This document shows positions 51,508 to 59,888 of a stretch of DNA of 64,000 bases, one piece after another. Numbering within the stretch: the stretch's first letter is position 1; every line of letters starts with the position of its first letter. Location of the stretch: NCBI RefSeq assembly GCF_003054965.1, contig NZ_MIES01000033.1, forward strand, positions 434,001 to 498,000. Direction: 5' to 3'. The stretch comes from Saccharospirillum sp. MSK14-1. Its GTDB lineage: Bacteria > Pseudomonadota > Gammaproteobacteria > Pseudomonadales > Natronospirillaceae. The translations under genes and the position numbers were made by a program. Below the pieces are notes generated by a model that made no database searches, was not told the DNA's origin, and saw nothing but the letters and a program-made list of their open reading frames with translations.

Positions 51508-53756
51508 CAATAAAAGGCTGGTTCACACCAAGGCGATTGAAATACATTTTTTACATCAACCTTTTATTGATTCTGTCGTTGGTCGGCTATCGAATTTATC
51601 TGGTTTATTTCGAGCAGGATTATTCCGCGGTTCATGCTCAGCAGATTGAAGCCGTACAGGAAACATTGGCCGGCCGCAGTCAGCTGTCTTTTTCGGTGGT
51701 GGGGAATATTAATAATTCGGTGGGTGTGTTTGAACGCACCATGATCCCCATCATTAATGCAACGGAATCGGACTTTTTGGTGTCCGCAGGCAACGCCGTC
51801 AGTGGTGGGGGTGAAGATAAGTACCGCGCCTTGTATCGATCTTTCAGTCACCTTGAAATGCCTTATTTCCTCACCGTTGGTGAGAACGAAACCAGCATTT
51901 TTGGTTCTTTCCACTTTTACGAACATTTTGGACCGTATTTTTATTCGTTCAAAGCGGGCAACAGCCAGTTTATTTTTCTCGATACAACGGATCCGGACGC
52001 TTACGAGTTCCAGTTGCATTGGCTCAATCAGCAATTACTCGATGAACAGCCCACGCATCGATTTGTGTTTTTGGGCGACGCATTGTTAAAACCCATTCAG
52101 GAAACACCGGTCGACTTTGCTGAAGACTACCTGGTGGATGAAGCCTTTGGGCAACAATTGCAAACCATTTTTAGTCGTCATCAGGTCACGGCTGTATTCT
52201 CTTCCGATTTGCATTTATTCGATCATCAAACGCATAAAGGTGTGGAGTATATTACGACCGGTGGCGCTGGTGGATTGGTCATCAATGACGACACCAGTTT
52301 CTATCACTACGTTACGGTTGCAGTGGATGGTGAAAACGTCAGTATCGATATGCAGCGTTTGGACATTGGCCAAAACCAGTTTTTAAAGACGCTGGAAAGT
52401 CTGTGGTTCTTTGTGCATTCGGTGTTCTATGTTGGGCATCTTAATTTTCTGTTGGTGTTGTTCGCACTGACGGCGTTGGCCATTAAATTGTATACCACGG
52501 TCTTTGTTGATCGGGATTATTACCCGAACTTCGATCTCGACGTCACACCGTTTCGAGAAAAAGCCTTGCGCATAATGATGGTCACCAACAACTATCTGCC
52601 CTTTATTGGTGGGGTGCCGATTTCCATTGAACGCCTGCGCCGTGGATTGGTCGACTTAGGTCATAAGGTGTTGATCATTTCGCCGAGTTACCGCGACCAG
52701 GATAAAAACGAAAATAAAGACGAAGTGGTTCGTTTGCGGTCTTGGGTGGCGCTGGGTAAGAGCGGTGAATTTCGCATGGCCAACCCCATTTCACGTCGTG
52801 CGCGTCGCGCCATGATGGCGTTTAAACCCGACCTGGTGCATATCCACCATCCGTTCTGGCTGGGTTGGTTTGGCTTGCTCTGGGCTAAAGCCTTAGGCGT
52901 ACCGGCGGTGTACACCTACCACACCCGTCTGGAACATTATTCGCATTATGTGCCTCTGCCTGGGCCATTGTTTCGCAATTTGATTTCTCATTCTCTGGTG
53001 CGTCGTTTTGCGAATCGCTGTGCGGGTGTCATTGTGCCGACGCAATCGGCCGAGGAATATCTGCGTGTGATTGGGGTGACCACCAACCTTTATGTGCAGC
53101 CGACCGGCATTGATTTTGAACGTTTTCAACAGCGCGATGAAAAGGCCGTAGAGCGACTGCGCAGTGACTGGGGCATCGCTAAAGACGATTGCGTTTTTGT
53201 ATCGGTGTCGCGACTGAGCAAAGAGAAAAATATCTATTTTATGATTGATGCACTGGCAGAACTGCGGCGTCGCAGCGATCGATCTTTTCATTGTCTGTTG
53301 ATCGGTGATGGCGAAGAACGCGGCGCTTTGCAGCAGCGCATTGAAGAGAAGAACTTGGCGGATTGCGTGCATTTGGTCGGCCCGGTACCACCGGACGAGA
53401 TGGCCAATTATTACCAGTTAGGCGATGCGTTTGTGTTTGCTTCTAAATCGGAAACACAGGGCATGGTGATCCTGGAAGCCATGGCTGCGCGCTTGCCGGT
53501 TGTAGCCGTGCGCTCCAGTGGTATCGACGATGTGGTGCGTGAAGGTTACAACGGGTTTAAAACCCGCGAAGACCGTAATCTCTGGTTGGAGCGGGTGCAG
53601 TATTTGCTGGAGAATGATGCGGAGCGGGAAAAACTGGCTGATCAAGCCCTGAGCTTCGCCGGTGATTTCGCGATTGATCGTTTTGCCGACGATGTCGCCG
53701 GCATCTATGCGCATGTGTTGGCGAGTGAAGCCGATCGTAAGCGGGGAGATGCCTGA
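51504..53756 (+). CDS. membrane-tethered degenerate calcineurin-like phosphoesterase fused to GT4 glycosyltransferase
   Basis: A 750-residue fusion. A membrane helix (about 13-33) is followed by a periplasmic domain (about 55-290) laid out like a calcineurin-type phosphoesterase, ending in VEYITTGGAGG. The metal-ligand blocks are changed, however: GDxH is GNIN (67-70), GDxx is GNAV (96-99), GNHD/E is GENE (126-129) and GHxH is SSDLH (233-237). A second helix (about 308-333) leads to a cytoplasmic GT4 domain (from about 357), with NNYLPFIGGVPISIERL, SRLSKEKNIYFMIDAL and the SETQGMVILEAMA donor motif. The phosphatase part is probably non-catalytic. Confidence 0.8.
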   Translation: MTIKGWFTPRRLKYIFYINLLLILSLVGYRIYLVYFEQDYSAVHAQQIEAVQETLAGRSQLSFSVVGNINNSVGVFERTMIPIINATESDFLVSAGNAVSGGGEDKYRALYRSFSHLEMPYFLTVGENETSIFGSFHFYEHFGPYFYSFKAGNSQFIFLDTTDPDAYEFQLHWLNQQLLDEQPTHRFVFLGDALLKPIQETPVDFAEDYLVDEAFGQQLQTIFSRHQVTAVFSSDLHLFDHQTHKGVEYITTGGAGGLVINDDTSFYHYVTVAVDGENVSIDMQRLDIGQNQFLKTLESLWFFVHSVFYVGHLNFLLVLFALTALAIKLYTTVFVDRDYYPNFDLDVTPFREKALRIMMVTNNYLPFIGGVPISIERLRRGLVDLGHKVLIISPSYRDQDKNENKDEVVRLRSWVALGKSGEFRMANPISRRARRAMMAFKPDLVHIHHPFWLGWFGLLWAKALGVPAVYTYHTRLEHYSHYVPLPGPLFRNLISHSLVRRFANRCAGVIVPTQSAEEYLRVIGVTTNLYVQPTGIDFERFQQRDEKAVERLRSDWGIAKDDCVFVSVSRLSKEKNIYFMIDALAELRRRSDRSFHCLLIGDGEERGALQQRIEEKNLADCVHLVGPVPPDEMANYYQLGDAFVFASKSETQGMVILEAMAARLPVVAVRSSGIDDVVREGYNGFKTREDRNLWLERVQYLLENDAEREKLADQALSFAGDFAIDRFADDVAGIYAHVLASEADRKRGDA

Positions 53757-53890
53757 CGGGAGACGCTGAATGGTGGAAACCTTCGCCCGATATGTCGCAT
53801 CTTGCTGTAATAAAAAAGGGAGTCACCGTCAGGTGGCTCCCTTTTTCGTATCGGGCGTCTCGCATTTCCCGTTAAGCGTCTTCCGTTTCA
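53754..53890. repeat. palindromic intergenic repeat element, copy B, containing a bidirectional terminator
   Basis: The left end TGACGGGAGACGCTGAA (53754-53770) overlaps the stop of the fusion gene. The right end CCCGTTAAGCGTCTTCCG (53868-53885) is close to its inverted complement. The same CGGGAGACGC and TTAAGCGTCT ends flank copy A at 23271-23403. Between the ends AAAAAGGGAGTCACC-GTCA-GGTGGCTCCCTTTTT (53813-53846) is a 15-bp terminator with A- and T-tracts, used by the convergent GT and fumarase genes. Confidence 0.65.
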
Positions 53891-55402
53891 CCCAACTTCT
53901 TTAGCCAAAATCTTCGCCGCCCATTGTTGCGGACCGGTTTTGTGGACTGAATCGCCGTTGGTATCAACGGCGACGGTGACCGGCATATCGACAACGTCGA
54001 ATTCGTAGATGGCTTCCATACCTAGGTCTTCGAAAGCAACGACTTTGGCGTTACGAATCGCTTTGGACACCAGATAAGCGGCACCGCCGACGGCCATCAG
54101 ATAGCTCGCCTTGTGTTTGGCGATGGCTTCGATGGCAATGGGGCCGCGTTCAGCCTTGCCGACCATACCGATTAAACCGGTGTGTTCGAGCACGGTGTCG
54201 GTGAACTTATCCATGCGAGTGGCGGTCGTCGGGCCAGCGGGGCCGACCACTTCGTCGCGTACCGGATCAACCGGGCCCACGTAGTAGATCAGTTTGTTGG
54301 TCAGGTCGACCGGCAGTTCTTCGCCTTTGTTGATCATATCGACCATGCGCTTGTGCGCCGCGTCGCGACCGGTGTACATCTTGCCGTTCAGCAGCAATGT
54401 ATCGCCCGGTTGCCATGCCAGCATTTCGTCTTTGGTCAGTGTGTCCAGGTTGACCTTGCGCGCCGTGGGGCCGGCGTCCCAGACGATGTCCGGCCAGTCT
54501 TCCAGACGTGGGTGTTTCAGGTCCGCCGGGCCAGTGCCGTCGAGCTTGAAGTGAGTATGACGGGTGGCGGCACAGTTGGGGATGATCGCTACGGGCTTGT
54601 TGGCCGCATGCGTCGGCGCTTCCATCACTTTCACATCCAGCACGGTGGTCAAGCCACCCAGACCTTGAGCGCCGATGCCCAGCTTGTTCACGCCGTCGAA
54701 AATTTCCAGACGCAACTCTTCGCCCCGGTTTTGTGGGCCGCGCGCTTTCAGCTCGTTGATGTCGATCGGTTCCAGCAAAGATTCTTTCGCCATCAGCATG
54801 GCTTTCTCGGCGGTACCACCGATGCCAATGCCGAGCATGCCCGGCGGGCACCAGCCGGCGCCCATTTCCGGTACCACTTTCAGCACCCAGTCGAGGATCG
54901 AATCGGACGGATTGAGCATGGCAAATTTGGATTTGGCTTCACTGCCACCGCCTTTGGCTGCGACGTGCACTTCCAGCGTATCGCCGGGAACCATACGGGT
55001 GTGGATCACCGCTGGTGTGTTGTCTTTCGTGTTCTGGCGTTTACCGTCCGGGTCGGCCAGCACGGAGGCGCGCAGCACGTTGTCCGGGTGGGTGTAGGCG
55101 CGGCGCACGCCTTCATTGACCATGTCTTCAACGCCCATGGTGGCGTCGTCGAAACGGACATTCATGCCGATGTTCAGAAAGACGGTGACGATGCCGGTGT
55201 CCTGGCAGATCGGTCGGTGGCCTTCGGCACACATGCGGCTGTTGAGCAGAATTTGCGCCATGGCGTCTTTGGCGGCCTGGCTTTCTTCACGCTCGTAGGC
55301 GGCGTGAATGGCCTGAATAAAATCCTGAGGGTGGTAATAGGAAATAAACTGGAGGGCGTCGGCGACACTCTGGATAAGGTCGTCCTGTTTGATAGCCGTC
55401 AT
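53888..55402 (-). CDS. fumA: class I fumarate hydratase (iron-sulfur)
   Basis: A 504-residue class I fumarase that interconverts fumarate and malate. Candidate [4Fe-4S] cysteines are in RPICQDTG (Cys66), MGAGWCPPG and IIPNCAATRHTH; the C-terminal domain has the VGPAGPTTATRMDKF block. The start is the ATG at 55402, with AGGAGA six bases upstream; the longer in-frame stretch upstream lacks support. It is oxygen-sensitive in enteric relatives. It complements mqo in this window. Confidence 0.95.
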   Translation of the reverse strand: MTAIKQDDLIQSVADALQFISYYHPQDFIQAIHAAYEREESQAAKDAMAQILLNSRMCAEGHRPICQDTGIVTVFLNIGMNVRFDDATMGVEDMVNEGVRRAYTHPDNVLRASVLADPDGKRQNTKDNTPAVIHTRMVPGDTLEVHVAAKGGGSEAKSKFAMLNPSDSILDWVLKVVPEMGAGWCPPGMLGIGIGGTAEKAMLMAKESLLEPIDINELKARGPQNRGEELRLEIFDGVNKLGIGAQGLGGLTTVLDVKVMEAPTHAANKPVAIIPNCAATRHTHFKLDGTGPADLKHPRLEDWPDIVWDAGPTARKVNLDTLTKDEMLAWQPGDTLLLNGKMYTGRDAAHKRMVDMINKGEELPVDLTNKLIYYVGPVDPVRDEVVGPAGPTTATRMDKFTDTVLEHTGLIGMVGKAERGPIAIEAIAKHKASYLMAVGGAAYLVSKAIRNAKVVAFEDLGMEAIYEFDVVDMPVTVAVDTNGDSVHKTGPQQWAAKILAKEVG

Positions 55403-55569
55403 GAAGGTCTCCTGGCCGTGGGCGATGGCGGCGAAGTGTACACCAAAATGGCAGGAATCGGAGTTATACCAAGTGGTTACCGCTAGGATACATAGGGTTT
55501 CCACAGCGGAACGGTGTGGCTGGCCACCTGGCTTTACAGTGCGAAACAAAGTCCCAACTTTGCAAAATT

Positions 55570-55579
55570 CAAACGTTTG
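55570..55579. promoter_or_regulatory. palindrome CAAACGTTTG in the fumarase-crotonase intergenic region
   Basis: A perfect 10-bp palindrome in the AT-rich divergent promoter region, 40 bp before the crotonase ATG. It resembles the half-sites of PsrA/FadR-type fatty-acid regulators (CAAAC...GTTTG), but the usual central gap is absent, so the assignment is weak. Confidence 0.3.
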
Positions 55580-55619
55580 TTTAAATTGAACGGACAAAAA
55601 TGCAGTGAGGACCTTCGCC

Positions 55620-56369
55620 ATGACAGAGATTATTCAGCGTTTAAACAACGGTGTGCTCGAACTGACCTTGAATCGGCCGGAGAAGCGCAACGCCCTGACT
55701 GAAGCGATGTATGTCGAGCTGCACCGTGTATTCAACGAAGCCAAGTTTGATGACGACGCCAAGGTCGTGTTGTTGTCGGGCCAGAAATTCTGCTTTACCG
55801 CCGGTAACGACCTGAACGATTTTCTGGAAAAGCCGTTCGACGACGAATCGCCGGTGATGAAGTTTTTGAAAACCATGGCGGATTTCCCCAAGCCCGTTGT
55901 CGCTGCAGTGAATGGGCCGGCGGTCGGTATTGGTACCACCTTGTTACTGCACTGCGATTTGGTCTACAGCGGTGACAGCGCCGTTTTCCAACTGCCGTTC
56001 GTCAACCTGGGGTTGGTGCCGGAGTTTGCTTCGTCCGTGTTGCTGCCGTTGCGTGTGGGCCACAACAAAGCGGCCGAATGGCTGATGCTGGGCAAGTCGT
56101 TTGGACCACAGGAAGCCTTGCAGGCCGGGCTGATCAACGCCGTTTTTGGTGACGAAAATTACCTCAACGCCGCCAATCAGCAGGCACAGTTATTGGCCGC
56201 CCAGCCGACGGAGGCGATCCAGGCGACCAAGAGGCTGATGAAGCAGAGCTATATGAGCTTTATTCTTAACGCCATCGACGACGAAGCTCAGCAATTTATG
56301 AAACGGCTGAAAAGCGACGAGTTTAAGCGCGCCGCTGAAGCCTTTCTGAAGGGAAAAGAAAAAGCCTAA
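55620..56369 (+). CDS. enoyl-CoA hydratase/isomerase family protein
   Basis: A 249-residue crotonase-fold protein. The oxyanion-hole segments are CFTAGNDLNDFLEKP and NGPAVGIGTTLLLHCDLVY, followed by LPFVNLGLVPEFASS. The usual Glu residues of hydratases are not clearly placed; the pattern is closer to the isomerase/PaaG-like side, so the reaction is uncertain. The start is the ATG at 55620 (GAGGACC upstream). It ends convergently on benE with the two stops overlapping (CTAA). Confidence 0.85.
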   Translation: MTEIIQRLNNGVLELTLNRPEKRNALTEAMYVELHRVFNEAKFDDDAKVVLLSGQKFCFTAGNDLNDFLEKPFDDESPVMKFLKTMADFPKPVVAAVNGPAVGIGTTLLLHCDLVYSGDSAVFQLPFVNLGLVPEFASSVLLPLRVGHNKAAEWLMLGKSFGPQEALQAGLINAVFGDENYLNAANQQAQLLAAQPTEAIQATKRLMKQSYMSFILNAIDDEAQQFMKRLKSDEFKRAAEAFLKGKEKA

Positions 56370-57538
56370 CGGTTCGTTAAGCGCTTTAGCAGGGGCTGGC
56401 GGCTGCGCACCAGATAGCCAAACACCAGTCCCCAAAACGCGCCGCCAATGCCAAAGAGCGTGACGTTGGCGGTGGTGACCAAGAGCGTCACCAGCGCCGC
56501 TTCGCGTTCGCTGTCATCCTGCAAGGCCATCACCAGTGCCGAACCCAGTGTCGGCAGTAAGGCCAGCCCGGCCAGCGTCGCCAGATAAGCCGGCGGCACC
56601 GATTCGAAAAAAGCGACCACTGTTGCGGCCATGACCCCCAGCAAGATATAGAAAAAGCCTGCCGATACCGCAGCCGTATAGCGTTTGCGCTTGTCGGGAT
56701 GGGCGTCCTCGGTCATGCAGATAGCCGCAGTGATAGCGGCCAGGTTCAACGCAAAGGCACCAAAGGGCGCCAGCACTGTGGTAGTCGCGCCGGTCCACTT
56801 CAGCATCGACGAGGTGGGTGAGAGATAACCGGCCGCCGTCAAGGTGGCGATGCCAGGCAGGTTTTGCGAGGCCATGGTGACCAGAAACAGCGGCAGCGTC
56901 AGCGACAGCAGCGCTTGCCAGGAAAACTGCGGTCCTTGCCAGACCGGCTGACCCAATGCCCACTGCCATTGGTCGGTGACCACTTGATTCAGCCCCAGCG
57001 CCAATACCAGGCCGAGCGCAGCGACGATCAACACCGCAAAGCGTGGCGCCCAGAGCCTGGCCAGAAAGTAGCTCACCACCATCGTACCCGACAGCAAGGG
57101 CGCGTCATTCAGCGCGGCAAAGGCGTCCAGACCAAAGGGCAACAGCACTCCGGCGAGCATGGCGCCAGCAATGGCCGGGCTGAGTTGGCGGCTCAGTCTT
57201 TCTGCCTGGCCGCTTAAACCCGCGAGCAGTATCAACACGCCCATAGCGATAAAAGCGCCGATAGCCTGACCCAGCGAGAAATCCCCCAGACTGACCGCCA
57301 GCACGGCCGCCCCGGGCGTGGACCAGGCGGTAACCAGCGGTAGCCGATGTTGCAGCGACAGCCCGATGGAGGTAATGCCCATGCCCAGACCAAGCGCCCA
57401 CAGCCAGGAACCCGCCTGGGCGGCGTCAGTACCAGCGGCGGACGCTGCCTGAAAGATGATCACCGCCGAACTGCTGAAACCGACCAAAACAGCGACGAAA
57501 CCCGCACTGATGCTGGCCGCGGAAAAATCTCTGAGCAT
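56366..57538 (-). CDS. benE: BenE-type benzoate/H+ symporter
   Basis: A 390-residue membrane protein with about 12 helices, of the BenE family of the NCS2-like fold (LVGFSSSAVIIFQAA, GITSIGLSLQHRLPLVTAWSTPGAAVLA, NLAAITAAICMTEDAHPDKRKRY). BenE proteins are annotated as benzoate/proton symporters, but no aromatic-degradation genes are near, so the substrate is uncertain. The start is the ATG at 57538 with AGAGGAG upstream. It is divergent from an XRE-cupin regulator, with two palindromic operators between. Confidence 0.85.
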   Translation of the reverse strand: MLRDFSAASISAGFVAVLVGFSSSAVIIFQAASAAGTDAAQAGSWLWALGLGMGITSIGLSLQHRLPLVTAWSTPGAAVLAVSLGDFSLGQAIGAFIAMGVLILLAGLSGQAERLSRQLSPAIAGAMLAGVLLPFGLDAFAALNDAPLLSGTMVVSYFLARLWAPRFAVLIVAALGLVLALGLNQVVTDQWQWALGQPVWQGPQFSWQALLSLTLPLFLVTMASQNLPGIATLTAAGYLSPTSSMLKWTGATTTVLAPFGAFALNLAAITAAICMTEDAHPDKRKRYTAAVSAGFFYILLGVMAATVVAFFESVPPAYLATLAGLALLPTLGSALVMALQDDSEREAALVTLLVTTANVTLFGIGGAFWGLVFGYLVRSRQPLLKRLTNR

Positions 57539-57576
57539 GGGCACTCCTCTATAGCACCGCGAGTTTTGGTTCGGCT

Positions 57577-57592
57577 GTGCGTTATAACGTAC
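57577..57592. promoter_or_regulatory. operator 1 (near-palindrome) between benE and the XRE-cupin gene
   Basis: GTGCGTTATAACGTAC, one mismatch from a perfect 16-bp palindrome, lies 39 bp upstream of benE. It has the same core as operator 2. Confidence 0.75.
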
Positions 57593-57613
57593 AATGCGCC
57601 GAACTCTAGCATC

Positions 57614-57629
57614 GTGCGTTATAACGCAC
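57614..57629. promoter_or_regulatory. operator 2 (perfect palindrome) between benE and the XRE-cupin gene
   Basis: GTGCGTTATAACGCAC, a perfect 16-bp palindrome 15 bp before the regulator ATG. The two operators are 37 bp apart centre to centre, so they are likely bound by the regulator to control both divergent genes. Confidence 0.8.
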
Positions 57630-57644
57630 AAGCAAGGCTGCCCG

Positions 57645-58193
57645 ATGACCAACGAACTCACCACCGGCTTAAAAGCCCTGCGCCAAAGCCGCGGCTGGAG
57701 CCTGGATGCAGCCGCCGCCGCAACGGGTGTCAGCAAGGCCATGCTGGGGCAAATCGAGCGCGGCGAATCCAGCCCGACACTCAACACCCTGTGGAAGTTG
57801 GCGCGTGGCTACGAGCTGTCCTTTTCTCAGTTGATGGCGCCATTGACGAGCCCTGCTTACAACGGCGACAAACGACTGGAGCCGGCGGGCAGCGGCATTC
57901 GTGTGCGATCGTTGATTCCGTTCGATGCCAATTTGCGCTCTGAGTTACTGGAACTGGAGCTGGCGCCGGGTTGCGTGCGCGAATCCGAAGCGCATGAGCG
58001 GGGGGTGGTGGAGCACGTCATAGTGATCAGTGGCTGGCTGTCAGTGCTCAGCGATGGCGATTGGCACCGGTTGGGGCCGGGCGATGTGTGGCGCTTTAAG
58101 GCCGATCAGCCCCACGGTTACCGCAACGATTCAGCCGAGCAGCCCGCCTGGCTGCATAATCTGATTTTCTATCCGCAGGGTCGGGCGTCCTGA
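57645..58193 (+). CDS. XRE-family HTH regulator with cupin domain
   Basis: A 182-residue regulator: an N-terminal helix-turn-helix (about residues 5-60, GVSKAMLGQIERGESSPTLNTLWKLA) and a C-terminal cupin sensor domain (about 85-180, with HERGVVEHVIVISGWLSVLSD and GDVWRFKADQPHGY). Proteins of this build sense small ligands and often repress a neighbouring transporter. It is divergent from benE, with two matching 16-bp palindromes between, and so is predicted to control benE and itself. Confidence 0.9.
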   Translation: MTNELTTGLKALRQSRGWSLDAAAAATGVSKAMLGQIERGESSPTLNTLWKLARGYELSFSQLMAPLTSPAYNGDKRLEPAGSGIRVRSLIPFDANLRSELLELELAPGCVRESEAHERGVVEHVIVISGWLSVLSDGDWHRLGPGDVWRFKADQPHGYRNDSAEQPAWLHNLIFYPQGRAS

Positions 58194-58200
58194 CGCCACG

Positions 58201-59736
58201 CTACTCGTCAAACAAACCCAGCTGTTCGTGACCGGTGTCGGCCGGTTCGGCCGTAGAGGCGGTCTTTTTGCTCGCCTTTGTGGATTCTTTGGCTTCGGCC
58301 AGCCATTGCTGGCGCTGCGTCTCCAACCAGTCTTTCACCTGCAGTAACACCGCCGATTCCGGCTGTTCCTGCAGCAACTCCTCGGTTCGATCAAACGCCT
58401 GTTGCCAGCTCAGACTGGAACCCCAGTCGGCCTCGGTCAGGTTGCGTTTGACCTGATCGCGCCATTGCGCTGCGTCGGCGGCGCTCAGGCTATCGCTGAA
58501 GTGGCGAGCACGGGCGTTAAACACCAGGGTTTGCTGACGGTCATCGTGTAAGTCTTCGGCCAGTCCGGGCCAGGCCTCGGGGCGGTCGGTGCTGGCGCGG
58601 ATGCGGTTTAAAATGCCGCGATCGTGATCGTCGATAAAGCCGGCATAAAGAGCGTGTTCGGGGTCGATAAAGGGCGCGCGGTCTTCGTCACGAAACACAT
58701 CGCGCGCCAGAGTGACCAGATCATGCCAGCGATCGACGATGGCGCGATGGCGTTCAATGGCATCGCGATCAACGCCCAGGCGTTGTGCCACCTCGTCATC
58801 GAGCATGGCGTAGGGCGCGACCATCGGGCTGCGGTTCAGGTGCAGGGTGCGCAACGGCACGCGCGCAATGCCCTCGGGCAGATCGTCGTTGGGGGTGTAT
58901 AACCAGTCACGCAGTTGGTCAGCGTTGTGATCGAGCAACCAGCTGGGGTCGTCGGTTAAATCGAGCACGATGATCTCATTGCGCCGATCCGGGTGTTCGA
59001 TCAACGGCAATTCCACCGCCAGACAACCGCGCGCTGCCGGAATGCGACCACTGACGTGCAGGTGCGGCTCGCGCTCATCGAACTTCAGTTGCCGACGAAC
59101 AGCCGCCTTGGTGCGCAGCTCCAGCGCGTAGTCGAACAGCTTGGGTTGGTGGCGTCGAATCAAACGCGCCAATTCAATGGTGGCGAGCACATCGCTGACC
59201 GCATCGTGAGCGTTGCCGTGTTCAATGCCATTCGCAGCCGTCAGCTGTTCCAGCTTGAACGACGGTGTGCCGTCTTCGTGCGTGGGCCATTCAATGCCCT
59301 GAGGGCGAAGCGCGTAAGTCAGGCGCACAACATCGAGCAGATCCCAACGGCTGTTGCCGTTGCGCCATTCGCGGCTGTAAGGGTCGAGGAGGTTGCGATA
59401 AAAGAGATGACGGCTGAATTCATCGTCAAACCGCAGCGAGTTGTAGCCAGTCACACAACTGCCCGGTTCAGCCATCAGTTGTTGAATCTGCTCGGCGAAT
59501 TGCCATTCGCTGAGACCGGTGCGATCACAGTCGGCCGGGTTCAGGCCGGTCACCAAGGCCGCATCGGGCGACACCACCGTGTCTGGCAGTGGACGGCATT
59601 TCAGATCGACCGGATCGCCAATGAGGTTTAAGTTGGCATCAGTGCGCACCGCGGCAAACTGCGCAATGCCGTCGCGACGCGGCTGAATTCCCCAGGTCTC
59701 ATAGTCGTACCAGAGAAAGCTCGATGGCTGGGTCAT
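58201..59736 (-). CDS. sbcB: exodeoxyribonuclease I
   Basis: A 511-residue 3'-5' single-strand exonuclease of the DEDDh family (SbcB/XonA). The catalytic start is WYDYETWG (Asp11, Glu13), followed by YNSLRFDDEFSRHLFYRNLLDPY and the HDAVSDV block carrying His and Asp. The C-terminus ends in QLGLFDE, resembling a beta-clamp-binding QLxLF peptide. The C-terminal 35 residues before it are low-complexity (Lys/Ser/Thr/Ala). It is divergent from the DUF349 gene. Confidence 0.95.
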   Translation of the reverse strand: MTQPSSFLWYDYETWGIQPRRDGIAQFAAVRTDANLNLIGDPVDLKCRPLPDTVVSPDAALVTGLNPADCDRTGLSEWQFAEQIQQLMAEPGSCVTGYNSLRFDDEFSRHLFYRNLLDPYSREWRNGNSRWDLLDVVRLTYALRPQGIEWPTHEDGTPSFKLEQLTAANGIEHGNAHDAVSDVLATIELARLIRRHQPKLFDYALELRTKAAVRRQLKFDEREPHLHVSGRIPAARGCLAVELPLIEHPDRRNEIIVLDLTDDPSWLLDHNADQLRDWLYTPNDDLPEGIARVPLRTLHLNRSPMVAPYAMLDDEVAQRLGVDRDAIERHRAIVDRWHDLVTLARDVFRDEDRAPFIDPEHALYAGFIDDHDRGILNRIRASTDRPEAWPGLAEDLHDDRQQTLVFNARARHFSDSLSAADAAQWRDQVKRNLTEADWGSSLSWQQAFDRTEELLQEQPESAVLLQVKDWLETQRQQWLAEAKESTKASKKTASTAEPADTGHEQLGLFDE

Positions 59737-59888
59737 GATGGTTTCCGGGCAAAGTCGTTAGGGTTTACACTGCGTGGCACCACGCCGAAAGCTGGCTGTC
59801 TTCGGCCGTACCTAAGGGGCTCTACCCTAGCACTGTTCGCCGATTCGGGGCACCCGTTGCGCCGTCCGGCCAGACGAGGTAAGGCATC

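Noticed and set aside
54182-55486. Long open frame on the plus strand (about 434 codons) opposite fumarase
   Set aside because: It is the antisense shadow of a well-supported class I fumarase gene; composition is His/Phe/Val-rich with no recognisable domain and no ribosome-binding site.
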